A stretch of DNA of 64,000 nt from Arthrobacter_B sp038069765 (GCF_038069765.1 NZ_JBBPFS010000005.1:346290-410289), one strand, 5' to 3'; positions 8,606 to 16,875 are shown, numbered from the stretch's first letter. Made by a program: numbers and translations. Notes: generated by a model not told the origin, from the letters alone.

Positions 8606-9244
8606 TTACTTGAGGAAGTAGATGATGACGAACAGGGCAATCCAGACTACGTCCACGAAGTGCCAGTAGTACGACGTCACGATCGCGGAGGTAGCTTCAA
8701 AGTGGCCGAAGCGCTTCGCTGCGTAGGCCCGTCCAATGATGAACAGGAACGCGATCAGCCCACCGGTGACGTGGAGGCCGTGGAAGCCGGTGGTCAGGTA
8801 GAAGGCCGAACCGTAGGAGTTCGAGGAAAGCGAAACTCCTTCAGTAACGAGCATCGCGTATTCGTAGGCCTGGACGGATACGAACACCGCGCCCATGACG
8901 AAGGTGAGGAGGAACCACTCGACCATGCCCCAGCGGGAGACTTGGAACAGTCCTCCCGTGCGGCGCGGCTGGAGGCGTTCTGCGGCGAAGACGCCGAACT
9001 GGCAGGTAACGGAACTAAGAACAAGGATCACCGTGTTCGCGAACGCAAACGGAACGTTGAGCTTCTCCGTCTCCATGGCCCACAGGTCGCTCGAGGTGGA
9101 GCGAAGAGTGAAATACATGGCAAAAAGGGCGGCGAAAAACATCAGTTCGCTGGCCAGCCACACTACGGTTCCGACGGAAACCATGTTGGGGCGGTTCAGC
9201 GTGGGGTGAGCCGGGGTACTGGGGGCATGGGTCGCTGTTGTCAC
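8606..9244 (-). CDS. ctaE: Cytochrome c oxidase subunit III
   Basis: Five-helix subunit III (212 aa) of the aa3 oxidase. Conserved signatures are WLASELMFFAALFAMYF near the N terminus, GFHGLHVTGG (about residue 152) and the C-terminal YYWHFVDVVWIALFVIIYF. It starts at GTG 9244, with no Shine-Dalgarno sequence upstream and a -10-like CATAAT seven bases before it, so the mRNA may be leaderless. It is the first gene of ctaE-qcrC-qcrA-qcrB. Confidence 0.95.
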   Translation of the reverse strand: MTTATHAPSTPAHPTLNRPNMVSVGTVVWLASELMFFAALFAMYFTLRSTSSDLWAMETEKLNVPFAFANTVILVLSSVTCQFGVFAAERLQPRRTGGLFQVSRWGMVEWFLLTFVMGAVFVSVQAYEYAMLVTEGVSLSSNSYGSAFYLTTGFHGLHVTGGLIAFLFIIGRAYAAKRFGHFEATSAIVTSYYWHFVDVVWIALFVIIYFLK

Positions 9245-9250
9245 ATAGAC

Positions 9251-9281
9251 ATTATGGACGTAAAACGCTCCAGTTCTCCAA
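9251..9281 (-). promoter_or_regulatory. Putative ctaE-qcrCAB promoter
   Basis: On the minus strand, TTGGAG (9281-9276), a 19-bp spacer and CATAAT (9256-9251) would place the transcription start at or next to the GTG start codon of ctaE. Confidence 0.4.
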
Positions 9282-9376
9282 CAGATATAGACGGGCGGCG
9301 AGTCTAAATAGTGCCGAAACCCCGCAGATCCCAGTAACGGCGCGGAACTGGCTCTCCAGAAACAAATCAGTATTTT

Positions 9377-9391
9377 CTACGAAACGTAGAT
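9377..9391. promoter_or_regulatory. Palindrome TCTACG-AAA-CGTAGA upstream of trpD
   Basis: A perfect 6-bp inverted repeat with a 3-bp centre lies 12 bases before the trpD start and overlaps a -10-like TAGATA. It is a candidate operator for trpD; the regulator is unknown. Confidence 0.4.
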
Positions 9392-9403
9392 AACCTAGGG
9401 GAT

Positions 9404-10450
9404 GTGACTACGAATCCGAGCTCCGAACACGCCTGGCCGCAGCTTCTCCACGCCCTGATTTCGCGTCAGGACCTGCGCGCGGACCAGACCCGCTGGGCCA
9501 TGAACACGATCATGGCCGGAGAGGCCTCCGATGCCCAGGTGGCGGGCTTCCTGGTGGCGCTGCGGGCCAAGGGGGAGACCGTGGAGGAGCTGACCGGCCT
9601 GGTGGAGGCCATGCTGGAAAATGCCAGGCCCATCGAGATCCCCGGGGAGACGCTGGACATCGTGGGGACCGGAGGCGACCGCCACAACACAGTCAATATC
9701 TCCTCAATGGCTGCGCTTGTCTGCGCCGGCGCCGGCGCCAAGGTGGTTAAGCACGGCAACCGTGCGTCGTCGTCGGCCTCCGGTTCGGCTGATGTCATCG
9801 AAGCTCTCGGAGTACGGCTGGACCTGACCGTTGACCGCGTGGCCGAGGCCGCGCTCACCGCAGGAATCACGTTCTGCTTTGCCCAGGTGTTCCACCCGTC
9901 CATGCGCCACGCAGCTGTCCCCCGGCGCGAGATGGGCGTGCCCACCGCCTTCAACTTCATGGGCCCGCTGACCAATCCGGCCCGCCCGGCCGCCTCCGCC
10001 ATCGGCGTTGCCGATGCCCGGCTGGCTCCGCTCATTGCCGGCGTCCTGGCTGCGCGCGGCGTGCGCGCCCTGGTGTTCCGGGGCGAGGACGGGCTCGATG
10101 AGATGACGACGACGGGCGTGTCCACCGTCTGGGAGGTCCGTGACGGGGCCGTGGAGACGTCAACAGTGGATCCGTTGGACCTCGGGATACCCCGGGCCAC
10201 TCTGGAGGATCTGAGGGGCGGAGACGCCGCTGCCAACGCCGCGGTGGTTCGCAGTGTGCTGGCCGGTGACCGCGGTCCGGTGCGCGACGCGGTGGTCCTC
10301 AACGCCGCTGCCGCCCTGGTGGCGCTCGATACCGATGCCGCAGGCAGCCTTACCAAGCGTCTTGCCGCAGGAATCGTCCGTGCGGAAGCTGCCATTGACG
10401 GCGGCAGCGCCCAGGCAGCGCTGGACCGCTGGATCGAGGTCACGCACTGA
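9404..10450 (+). CDS. trpD: Anthranilate phosphoribosyltransferase
   Basis: Transfers phosphoribose from PRPP to anthranilate in tryptophan biosynthesis (348 aa). Signatures are the glycine-rich PRPP loop DIVGTGGDRHNTVNISS (about residues 83-99), KHGNRASSSASGSADV (about 112-127) and the acidic metal site around EDGLDEMTTTG. It starts at GTG 9404. No other trp genes are adjacent; stand-alone trpD next to ctaE is common in actinobacteria. The upstream region is short and may give a nearly leaderless mRNA. Confidence 0.95.
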   Translation: MTTNPSSEHAWPQLLHALISRQDLRADQTRWAMNTIMAGEASDAQVAGFLVALRAKGETVEELTGLVEAMLENARPIEIPGETLDIVGTGGDRHNTVNISSMAALVCAGAGAKVVKHGNRASSSASGSADVIEALGVRLDLTVDRVAEAALTAGITFCFAQVFHPSMRHAAVPRREMGVPTAFNFMGPLTNPARPAASAIGVADARLAPLIAGVLAARGVRALVFRGEDGLDEMTTTGVSTVWEVRDGAVETSTVDPLDLGIPRATLEDLRGGDAAANAAVVRSVLAGDRGPVRDAVVLNAAAALVALDTDAAGSLTKRLAAGIVRAEAAIDGGSAQAALDRWIEVTH

Positions 10451-10521
10451 ACCGGGGCGCTTAAGCCCGCCCCGCAGGCTGCAGAAGCAGGCCCGCAGAA
10501 GCAGGCAGGCAAATCAGGGTG

Positions 10522-10587
10522 CCGGGGTGAATCCGGGGTGAGACCGGGGTGAATCCGGGGCGGTTCCGGGGTGAGTCTGGGGTAAAT
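10522..10587. repeat. 11-bp tandem repeat, six copies, after trpD
   Basis: Units close to CCGGGGTGAAT keep an exact 11-bp period at 10522, 10533, 10544, 10555, 10566 and 10577. The trpD stop context TGAACCGGGG (10448-10457) resembles the repeat junction TGAATCCGGGG. Most units carry TGA or TAA. Confidence 0.9.
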
Positions 10588-10604
10588 CCGGGTAAAAAGG
10601 GCAG

Positions 10605-10647
10605 AAAAATGAGGCCGCGTTCCCGATCCGGGACGGCCTCATTTTTT
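10605..10647. terminator. Bidirectional terminator after trpD
   Basis: A stem formed by AAAAATGAGGCCG and CGGCCTCATTTTT encloses a smaller TCCCGatCCGGGA hairpin. T-runs are present in both orientations. It can end trpD transcription on the plus strand and Lrp-gene or small RNA transcription on the minus strand. Confidence 0.8.
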
Positions 10648-10714
10648 GTTTCCGGGGACGTTTGAGCGACAGTCCCGGGGCCCGGAATGCCGCAAAAACC
10701 GTAAAAACCCGATC
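10605..10714 (-). ncRNA. Candidate small RNA of about 110 nt
   Basis: A good sigma-A-type promoter (10749-10721, minus strand) would start transcription near 10714, and a strong terminator lies at 10647-10605. No open frame lies between them. The transcript would sit in the 3' region of the Lrp-type gene. This is inferred from signal spacing only, with no homology known to me. Confidence 0.3.
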
Positions 10715-10720
10715 GGAAAA

Positions 10721-10749
10721 GTTATAGCTTCTTAACCTGAATGTTGCAA
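10721..10749 (-). promoter_or_regulatory. Promoter-like element, minus strand
   Basis: TTGCAA (10749-10744), a 17-bp spacer and TATAAC (10726-10721) lie in a locally AT-rich segment. It points toward the terminator at 10647-10605, not toward a gene. Confidence 0.45.
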
Positions 10750-10815
10750 AACCGTGATAAAAGCGGCTGGATCAGTCCGGCAGTTGCGGGTGAGTTGCGG
10801 GCGGCTCGGCTGCTG

Positions 10816-11097
10816 TCAGCTGTCAAACCCCAGGGAGAACGCGGCGTCCAGGTCATGCTGCGAGTAGGCCCGGAACGCGATCTGCGTGGTGGTTCCGATG
10901 ACGCCCTCCACCTTGGAGAGGCGGTTGGCGATGGCATCGGCCAGGTCTTCGTGGCGGCGCACCCGCGCAATGGCAATGAGATCCCACTCACCGGTCACGG
11001 AGTAGACCTCGCTGATGCCTTCTATCTCAGAGATCTCCTCGGCGCATTCGGGGATGCGTGCCGAGTCGGTCTGGATGAGTACAAAAGCGGTGATCAT
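10816..11097 (-). CDS. Lrp/AsnC ligand-binding-domain protein without HTH
   Basis: A 93-residue stand-alone RAM domain (MITAFVLIQTDSARIPECAE, then VYSVTGEWDLIAIARV). The HTH of full Lrp proteins is absent, so it may bind amino acids or form mixed oligomers with other Lrp proteins. The start ATG 11097 has GAAAGGG upstream; a longer frame from 11136 lacks the family N terminus. A similar protein often lies near trpD and ctaE in actinobacteria. Confidence 0.88.
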   Translation of the reverse strand: MITAFVLIQTDSARIPECAEEISEIEGISEVYSVTGEWDLIAIARVRRHEDLADAIANRLSKVEGVIGTTTQIAFRAYSQHDLDAAFSLGFDS

Positions 11098-11135
11098 GAT
11101 GGGCCCTTTCGTGGTGCTGCCATGGGGCGGAGACA

Positions 11136-11582
11136 TTACGCCCTGGTGTCGAGCCTATCGGACGGGGCGACGGCCCGGCGGACCGCGGCGGACCGGCGGG
11201 CCCGGCCGGCCAGTGCTGCCGCGGTCCGGGGGAGCAGCAGGAAGGCGGCCAGGACGCAGAACGTCACCAGCGCAAAGCTGGGGGCCACACCGCCGCCGGC
11301 CAGGGCGCGGATTCCCAGCCCGGCTCCCGCGGTTAAGACCCACAGAAGGACACCGGCGGGCCACAGCGAGGCGGGGGAGAGCCGCCGGCCAAGAAGTGCC
11401 CAGCCGCCCAGGCAGGCGGCAAGGAACGGTGAAGCGGTGATGAGGATCCCCGCCGGGTCCAGACCGTGCTCATGGGTGTCGCGCCCCAGGGCGGCAAACA
11501 GGATGATGAGGACGACGTCGAGTGCCAGGAACAGCCAGAGGCTGCGTCCGGTGCGGGGAGGGGTGCTGTGCAGGGCGGTCAT
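11136..11582 (-). CDS. DUF3054 family membrane protein
   Basis: A 148-residue protein with four hydrophobic helices (SLWLFLALDVVLIILFAALG, ILITASPFLAACLGGW, LWPAGVLLWVLTAGAGLGI, SFALVTFCVLAAFLLLP) and the family motif near GRDTHEHG. Function is unknown. Its ATG overlaps the stop of the TetR gene (ATGA), so it belongs to the ABC-transporter operon. Frame continuity upstream of 11582 is antisense noise within the TetR gene. Confidence 0.85.
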   Translation of the reverse strand: MTALHSTPPRTGRSLWLFLALDVVLIILFAALGRDTHEHGLDPAGILITASPFLAACLGGWALLGRRLSPASLWPAGVLLWVLTAGAGLGIRALAGGGVAPSFALVTFCVLAAFLLLPRTAAALAGRARRSAAVRRAVAPSDRLDTRA

Positions 11583-12184
11583 GAGTGCTGCTCTCCGGGA
11601 GTGCCGCGGCGGTGCTCCCGTACGTAGGGTTCCAGGAGTTCGGTGACGCGTGCCTCGACGTCTGCCTGCGTTCTGTCGCCCTCCAGCAGTTTGGTAGCTG
11701 TGTGGACAATCCCGTTGATCAGCTCGGCAGTGGCGGCCGGGTCCGGGGAACCCATTTCCTGGAGGGTGCCCACCAGCGGATCCAGCAGCTGCGAATGCAT
11801 CATCGCGCTCTGCGTGTTGAGTTCCTCGCTGGGGGCAACGGCGGCCAGGGCATTGCCGACGGCGTGCTCGCCTTCTGCAACCAGGGCAATGTTGGTCAGC
11901 ACGTAGGCGAGAATCCGGTCGGCTGGTTCGGGTTCGGCACGCATGGCCTCCTCGACCCGCTGCGCCCACCGCGGAAAGACGTCCAGCACCAGGGCGTGGA
12001 GCAGGTCCTGGCGCGACTTGTAATACTGATAGGCGCTCGGGCGGGCGAGGCCGGCCAGTGCGGCCACTTCGGCCATGCTGGGGGCCTCGCCCGTCTGGGC
12101 CAGCAGAGTCCGTGCCGCATCCAGAAGCGCCCGTTGCTGGGCCGCGCGGTGTTCTGCGACCGTTGGGGCGGTAATGCGGGGCAC
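11579..12184 (-). CDS. TetR-family transcriptional regulator
   Basis: A 201-residue repressor-type protein. The N-terminal HTH is at about residues 15-60 (LLDAARTLLAQTGEAPSMAE, then AGLARPSAYQYYKSRQDLL), followed by a helical ligand domain. It is third in the operon permease - ATPase - TetR - DUF3054, 21 bases after the ATPase gene, so it probably regulates the transporter. Candidate sites are the direct repeats at 14076-14116 upstream of the operon. Confidence 0.92.
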   Translation of the reverse strand: MPRITAPTVAEHRAAQQRALLDAARTLLAQTGEAPSMAEVAALAGLARPSAYQYYKSRQDLLHALVLDVFPRWAQRVEEAMRAEPEPADRILAYVLTNIALVAEGEHAVGNALAAVAPSEELNTQSAMMHSQLLDPLVGTLQEMGSPDPAATAELINGIVHTATKLLEGDRTQADVEARVTELLEPYVREHRRGTPGEQHS

Positions 12185-12205
12185 AAGCCCTCCTGTTCGC
12201 TGCGG

Positions 12206-12904
12206 TTACGGGTTGATGAGCCGTCCGTCGACCATCTCCACTACCCGGTGGCAGTGGTGCAGTACGTCGTGATCGTGCGTCACCATAACTGTAGCAACGC
12301 CGCGCTCGGCTGTTTCCCGCGCCAGCAGTGCCACCACGTCCTGGCTGCGCTGCCGGTCGAGTGCGGCTGTTGGCTCGTCGACGAGCAGCAGGCGCGGCCT
12401 CGTGACCAGGGCGCGGGCAATGCCCACCCGCTGGCGTTCTCCGCCGGAAAGCTGGTCCGGCCGGCTCTTCAGCTTATGGTCCATGCCCACCGCCGCGAGC
12501 AGCTCCCGTGGATCGAAGCGCTCCTTGCCGTGGGCCAGGCGGTGCACCAGTTCCAGCTGCTCCGCGGCGGTCAGTGCCGGAATCAGGTTGCCTGACTGAA
12601 ACACGAATCCGATGTTGCGCAGGCGGAAGCGGGCGCGTGCGGCGCTGTTCAGGGTCGCCAGGTCCGTGCCGTTGACCGCAACGGTTCCGCTGTCCGGGGA
12701 GGTGAGAGCGCCGGCTGCCGCCAGCAGGCTGGATTTGCCGGCGCCCGAGGGGCCGACCACGGCAACAAGTTCTCCGGGGCGGACGGTGAGGGATACATTG
12801 TCCAGGGCCTGTACCGTGCTGTCTCCGTCGCCCAGTGCCAGGCTGGCGCCTTCGATGACGAGTCCGAGGGCGGTGTCCGTCGGGGTTTCGGTTGTGGTGC
12901 TCAT
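12206..12904 (-). CDS. ABC transporter ATP-binding protein (MacB/LolD type)
   Basis: A 232-residue ATPase with Walker A GPSGAGKSS (about residue 50), Q-loop, signature LSGGERQRVGIARAL (about 148-162), Walker B LLLVDEPTAALD and a switch His in VTHDHD. It works with the FtsX-like permease encoded just upstream; the two genes overlap by 4 bases (ATGA). Such pairs usually drive efflux or mechanotransmission rather than uptake. The substrate is unknown. Confidence 0.93.
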   Translation of the reverse strand: MSTTTETPTDTALGLVIEGASLALGDGDSTVQALDNVSLTVRPGELVAVVGPSGAGKSSLLAAAGALTSPDSGTVAVNGTDLATLNSAARARFRLRNIGFVFQSGNLIPALTAAEQLELVHRLAHGKERFDPRELLAAVGMDHKLKSRPDQLSGGERQRVGIARALVTRPRLLLVDEPTAALDRQRSQDVVALLARETAERGVATVMVTHDHDVLHHCHRVVEMVDGRLINP

Positions 12905-14046
12905 CGCTGTCCTCCAAGTGCAGCCAGGGGGTCAACCCGGGAAATACGTATGATGGCGGCCGCCGCGCCGATGAGGCCCAGGAGGATCGTCAGGGCCGTG
13001 GCAAGGCCGATCGGGGCTGCCTCCAGGGCGAACGGCATCGCTGTGCCGGAGAGGGCGGATCCCATTCCCAGGCCCGCCAGTACGCCCAGGGCGGTGAAGC
13101 CGATGAGGATCACTGCGGCCTGCGCCAGGCCGTCGCGCAGCAGATAGGCCGTGGAGGCGCCGATGGCGCGCAGAACCGCCAGTTCGTGCTTTCGCTGGAC
13201 GGTCCACACCGTGAAGAACGCGCCGACAACCAGCGCGCAGATGGCGTAGAGGAACACCTGAATCATCTGCAGCGTCAGTGTTTCGGCAGAGTATCCGGGC
13301 GAGGCGTTGAAGGATTCTTTGAGCGAGGAGGTGACGGTGCCTGCGGCTTCGTCGCCGGCGGCGAAGTCGATGTCTGCGCCGTCCTCGGCCAGAAGTGCCA
13401 CGGTGCTGGCCGTGTCACGGTGCTCGGCGGCGACGTCGGCGGCAGAGGGCATTCCCGGTGCCGCATCGCCGGCTGCGATGTACTGCCAGGTCGGAAGCGG
13501 AAGGTAGGCAATGGTGACGTGCCCGAAGGTTGCCTGGCCGGGGGTATAGCCGACGACGGTCAGCTCCGTGCCGATCCGGTCCAGGGTAACGACCGAGCCC
13601 AGTTCCAGGCCTTCGTCGGCTCCGGTGCTGGAGACAACAATTTCATGGGGGGCCGAGGAAGCGCGGCCTTCACCGATCTCCGGGGCCAGGAAGGAATCGG
13701 ATTCGACGCCGAAGAGTGAGAGGTCCACCTGGGTGCCGTCACCGGTGGCACCGTTCATCATGGTGGCACCCATGAGGGCGACATCCTCGACGCCGGGCTG
13801 GCCGCGCCACGCTTCGGCCTGGGATTCATCGACAACGCTTCGGGAAAACGCGTTGTCGGTCTTGGTGCCCTCGTTGAAGGCGAAAGCCGTGGCAGGCATG
13901 GCCTTCAAGCCGGAAACGCCGTCATTGACCAGTCCGGACGACAGGCCTGACAGCAGGACCATCAGTATGGCGATCAGGGCGATGACGCCGCCCATCAAGC
14001 CAAACCGCGCCCGGGCGAAGCGCAGTTCGCGCAGCGCTAGAAACAT
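12901..14046 (-). CDS. FtsX-like ABC transporter permease
   Basis: A 381-residue permease with one N-terminal helix (LMGGVIALIAILMVLLSGL), a large extracytoplasmic domain (about residues 45-245) and three C-terminal helices, the MacB/FtsX topology. The start ATG 14046 is preceded by GGAG and matches the family N terminus MFLALRELRFARARFG; an upstream in-frame start at 14085 would run through the promoter region. It is the first gene of the operon. Confidence 0.92.
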   Translation of the reverse strand: MFLALRELRFARARFGLMGGVIALIAILMVLLSGLSSGLVNDGVSGLKAMPATAFAFNEGTKTDNAFSRSVVDESQAEAWRGQPGVEDVALMGATMMNGATGDGTQVDLSLFGVESDSFLAPEIGEGRASSAPHEIVVSSTGADEGLELGSVVTLDRIGTELTVVGYTPGQATFGHVTIAYLPLPTWQYIAAGDAAPGMPSAADVAAEHRDTASTVALLAEDGADIDFAAGDEAAGTVTSSLKESFNASPGYSAETLTLQMIQVFLYAICALVVGAFFTVWTVQRKHELAVLRAIGASTAYLLRDGLAQAAVILIGFTALGVLAGLGMGSALSGTAMPFALEAAPIGLATALTILLGLIGAAAAIIRISRVDPLAALGGQR

Positions 14047-14075
14047 GGGGAATCTCCAGGAGTTGTGGGATACAT

Positions 14076-14116
14076 ATGCCAACACCTTGTCAGCATCATG
14101 CCAACATCGTGTCAGG
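14076..14116. promoter_or_regulatory. Two 19-bp direct repeats upstream of the ABC operon
   Basis: ATGCCAACACCTTGTCAGC and ATGCCAACATCGTGTCAGG are 22 bp apart, two DNA turns. They lie in the divergent region before the permease gene and are candidate TetR-binding sites. Confidence 0.45.
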
Positions 14117-14216
14117 AAGACGCCCTTCGGTGCAAGTCGAAACCGCCTTCGCGCCGGCCGGGTGATCCGCCGGCGTTCCTCTGGCCCAACTCCGGCGGTT
14201 CTGCTGTCCTTGGAGC

Positions 14217-15314
14217 ATGACCTTGCACCTGCGTTCGGCCTGGGGCCGGATTCGCGGCTCCCGGCTGCTCCGGTGGGTGGCGGCCCTGCTCGCCGTCGTG
14301 CTGGTTATCGAATACATAGTCCTGCCCCAGTTGGTGGGATCGGGCAACGTGTTTACCGCGCTGCTGCGGCTGCCGCCGGTGCTCGTGTTGTTTGCCCTGG
14401 CCCTTCAGGCTGCGTCACAGGCCAGCTACAGCCTGCTGACGCGCGCCGTACTCCTGGGCGATCGTCGTCCCGGCTTTTTTACTCTGCTGCGCATCGACCT
14501 GTGTGACCTGGCCGTCAACAACACGGTGCCGGGCGGCGGCGCGACTGCGGCTGCGGTCAGGTTCCGGCTGCTGACGCGGTGCGGAGTGCAGTCGCAAAAC
14601 GCCCTGAGCGCCGCCACCATCCAAGTGGTGGGCTCAAACCTGGTGCTGGCAGCACTTTTTGCCGCCGGGCTGCTGGCCGGGCACGGCGGCGGCGCCGGCG
14701 GCAGGTACCTCAGCGTTGCCGGGGCTGTTGTGCTGGTGCTGTTGGGGCTTTCGCTGATCGCGCTGATCGTCCTGGACCGGCATCTGGATGCGGCCGTCCG
14801 TGCGGCGCGGGCAGCAGCGCGCGCCGTGCGGGTAGTTAAGCAGGATTCCGCGGAGCAGTTTGTGCGGACGATCGCCGCGGAGGTGCACCTGTTCCGCACC
14901 GAACCGCGCCGGCTGGGTGCAGCAGTGCTCCTTGCTGCCATGCGGTACCTGCTGAGCGCCGCCTGTCTCTGGCTGTTTGTTGCCGCGTACGGACATGTCC
15001 TCAATCCGGGAGAACTGCTCCTGGCCTACTCGCTGGCCAACCTGGCGGCGCTGGCGCCGCTCACGCCGGGCGGCCTTGGTCTTGTCGAGGGGATCCTGGT
15101 GCCCATGCTCACGGCATTCGGTGCACCCGGCCATGTGGCGGTTCTGGGCGTCCTGTCCTGGCGGATTGCGCAGTTTTGGCTGCCGATACCGCTGGGCGGC
15201 CTGGCCTATGTGTCGCTGCGGCTGGGAATCCTCCGGCGGACGGCGGCCGGGCGGACGGCGGCACGAAAGGCGGCCCCGGAACCTGGGTCCCGGGGCCGCC
15301 GCCGTGCTTCATAG
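14217..15314 (+). CDS. Flippase-like (UPF0104 / LPG-synthase TM domain) membrane protein
   Basis: A 365-residue protein with about eight helices and the family signatures NNTVPGGGATAAAVRFRLL (about residues 100-118) and APLTPGGLGLVEGILVP (about 282-298). The family includes the membrane domain of lysylphosphatidylglycerol synthases and glycan or lipid flippases; there is no synthase domain here, so transport or lipid-binding roles are inferred. ATG 14217 has TTGGAG just upstream. The last codons form a GC-rich hairpin. Confidence 0.85.
   Translation: MTLHLRSAWGRIRGSRLLRWVAALLAVVLVIEYIVLPQLVGSGNVFTALLRLPPVLVLFALALQAASQASYSLLTRAVLLGDRRPGFFTLLRIDLCDLAVNNTVPGGGATAAAVRFRLLTRCGVQSQNALSAATIQVVGSNLVLAALFAAGLLAGHGGGAGGRYLSVAGAVVLVLLGLSLIALIVLDRHLDAAVRAARAAARAVRVVKQDSAEQFVRTIAAEVHLFRTEPRRLGAAVLLAAMRYLLSAACLWLFVAAYGHVLNPGELLLAYSLANLAALAPLTPGGLGLVEGILVPMLTAFGAPGHVAVLGVLSWRIAQFWLPIPLGGLAYVSLRLGILRRTAAGRTAARKAAPEPGSRGRRRAS
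15269..15300 (+). terminator. Hairpin inside the 3' end of the UPF0104-type gene
   Basis: A perfect 11-bp GC stem (15269-15279 with 15290-15300) lies wholly inside the last codons and ends 14 bases before the gene's end. No T-run follows, so termination is likely but not certain. Confidence 0.55.
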
Positions 15315-15374
15315 TTGCTTCGCAGTTCTTAGTTCAAACTGCTCTGCAGTTCTTGGTTCAGACTTCCTGTTTCG

Positions 15375-16184
15375 CTAGGCCGGAAGGCTCTGGCCGGCTC
15401 CGCCCCAGATGTCATCACCGCGCAGCGTGGCGTCGGCCCCGCCGTCGGTGTAGATGGTCTGGCCGGTGGTGTGGGTGTTTTCCTCGCTCGTCAGCCAGGC
15501 CAGCAGCCGGGCAATGACCACGGGCTCGGAGTGTCCGTTCAGCGGCATCGGCACCGAGGAGTCCACCATCTGGCGGCCTTCCGGCGTGGACAGCAGGTCC
15601 TTGGTCATCGCGGAGAGGACGGTGCCCGGAGCGACGGCGTTCAGCGGAATGCCGGCCCCTGCCCACTGGTCGCTGATGCTGGCGCGGCGAACCCAGCGGC
15701 TGAGGGCGCGCTTGGAGGAGGGGTAGTTGAGGTATCCGACGCGCGGTCCCTGCTCGGCAAGCGCAGCGCCGATTTCCAGTGCACGGGCTTCGTCGCCGGC
15801 GAGCATTGCTTCCACCAGTTCAGGTGAGTTCGGCTGCAGGGACGCCATGGAGCTGACGACGGCGGCGCGGGGAGCGTCGCTCTTGGCCAGGTCCGGCGCC
15901 AGAAGTTCCAGGAATTCCGTTACTCCGAAGTAATTCACGGCGACGGTGATCGGAGCCGGTGCTGAAATGCCGGCGCAGGCGATGACTGCATCGATCCGGC
16001 CGTTGGCCAGTTCGCGGGCCTTGTCTGCGGCTGCGCGCCGGCCCTCCGGCGTGCTGAGGTCGGCTTCGACCTCGGCGCCGCGCAGGTCCACGCCCACCAC
16101 GTTATAGCCGCGTTCGCGCAGCAGTTCGGCAGTAGCGGCGCCGATTCCCGATCCTGATCCGGTAACAACATATGTACGAGTCAT
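15375..16184 (-). CDS. Short-chain dehydrogenase/reductase
   Basis: A 269-residue SDR. It has the dinucleotide-binding TGSGSGIGAA (residues 7-16) and the catalytic YPSSK (Tyr and Lys, about residues 155-159). The CAGIS segment replaces the usual NNAG, as in 3-alpha-hydroxysteroid-dehydrogenase-like SDRs. The C terminus TIYTDGGADATLRGDDIWG is typical of that group. The substrate is unknown. The gene stands alone; transcription comes from the minus strand after a palindromic terminator. Confidence 0.88.
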   Translation of the reverse strand: MTRTYVVTGSGSGIGAATAELLRERGYNVVGVDLRGAEVEADLSTPEGRRAAADKARELANGRIDAVIACAGISAPAPITVAVNYFGVTEFLELLAPDLAKSDAPRAAVVSSMASLQPNSPELVEAMLAGDEARALEIGAALAEQGPRVGYLNYPSSKRALSRWVRRASISDQWAGAGIPLNAVAPGTVLSAMTKDLLSTPEGRQMVDSSVPMPLNGHSEPVVIARLLAWLTSEENTHTTGQTIYTDGGADATLRGDDIWGGAGQSLPA

Positions 16185-16245
16185 GACTCCAGCTTACGCT
16201 GTAAACATCGGTCGCGGTAGCGTCGTCCGGTTCGGGTATCCACGG

Positions 16246-16275
16246 GGCAGCCCCCGCCGGCCGGCGGGGGCTGCC
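16246..16275. terminator. 30-bp perfect palindrome between the SDR and UBP genes
   Basis: Two 15-base arms, GGCAGCCCCCGCCGG and its complement, meet with no loop bases. It is a strong hairpin and the probable terminator of the UBP-type gene. Confidence 0.6.
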
Positions 16276-16373
16276 AGCGTCTGTTCCGGCGCCGATGCAG
16301 GTGTCTGCGGTGCCTGCCCCGGTGTCCGTGCCGGTGCGGAGTCTGCCCGGGTGCCGGCGCGCCGCGTTCCGGT

Positions 16374-16425
16374 CAGCCTGCCAGCCTGCCAGCCTGCCAG
16401 CCTGCATGCCTGCCGGTCAGCCTGC
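16374..16425. repeat. 8-bp tandem repeat (CAGCCTGC) at the UBP gene stop
   Basis: Four exact units (16374-16405), one variant (16406-16413) and a further copy at 16418-16425. Read on the minus strand, the last sense codons and stop (CTG GCA GGC TGA) are part of the repeated sequence, and GGCTGACCGG occurs at both ends of the array. Confidence 0.9.
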
Positions 16426-16767
16426 CAGTCTGGCTTCCCAGTCCGGCGGAACGTGGCCGGCCGGCCCCGGGACGCTCTGGTTGAGGGGATGTGATTGGGG
16501 CGGAGCCAGTTCCGGGCCGGCGAAGACCGATCCGCTCCGGTAGTCCCAGAACCAGTTCTCGCCCGGTTCGTAGCTGCGGATGACGGGATGGCCGGTTGAC
16601 GCTTCATGGGCTGTGGCGTGCCGGTTCGGAGACGAGTCACAGCAGCCGATGTGGCCGCATTCGGCGCAGCGGCGCAAATGAAACCACCAGCTGCCTTCGG
16701 CTGTGCACTCCACGCAGCCGGGACCGGACGGCGGAACGGAAACGTTGATGCCGGTTGAGTCGTACAT
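16417..16767 (-). CDS. UBP-type zinc finger protein
   Basis: A 116-residue protein with a Cys/His-rich zinc-finger UBP fold: CVECTAEGSWWFHLRRCAEC, then CCDSSPNRHATAHEASTGHP, then a Trp-rich strand ENWFWDYRSG. Bacterial members are small stand-alone proteins of unclear function. The C terminus runs into the 8-bp repeat that contains its stop codon. Confidence 0.9.
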   Translation of the reverse strand: MYDSTGINVSVPPSGPGCVECTAEGSWWFHLRRCAECGHIGCCDSSPNRHATAHEASTGHPVIRSYEPGENWFWDYRSGSVFAGPELAPPQSHPLNQSVPGPAGHVPPDWEARLAG

Positions 16768-16875
16768 GGATCCTCACTCCCTGCGGCGGGCCACCCCGAT
16801 CTTTCAGGGTATCCAGCGGCCCGGTGCCCGAACAGGCCTTCCGGCTGGCCGGGGCGTCAGGCGGGAGAGCTGGAG

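Larger units (their letters stand above)
10451..10815. other. 365-base intergenic region after trpD
   Basis: No gene is seen. It holds in order a GCAGAAGCAGGC direct repeat (about 10481-10507), the 11-bp tandem array, a bidirectional terminator, a minus-strand promoter-like element and about 65 bases of unassigned sequence before the stop of the Lrp-type gene. Confidence 0.7.

Noticed and set aside
11136..11969. 277-residue protein covering the DUF3054 gene and more
   Set aside because: The part above 11582 is the opposite-frame reading of the TetR gene. Only the segment from the ATG at 11582 has membrane helices and family features.
16246..16275. Insertion-sequence end or attachment site
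   Set aside because: The 30-bp palindrome occurs once, has no transposase or integrase nearby and fits a terminator hairpin after the UBP-type gene.
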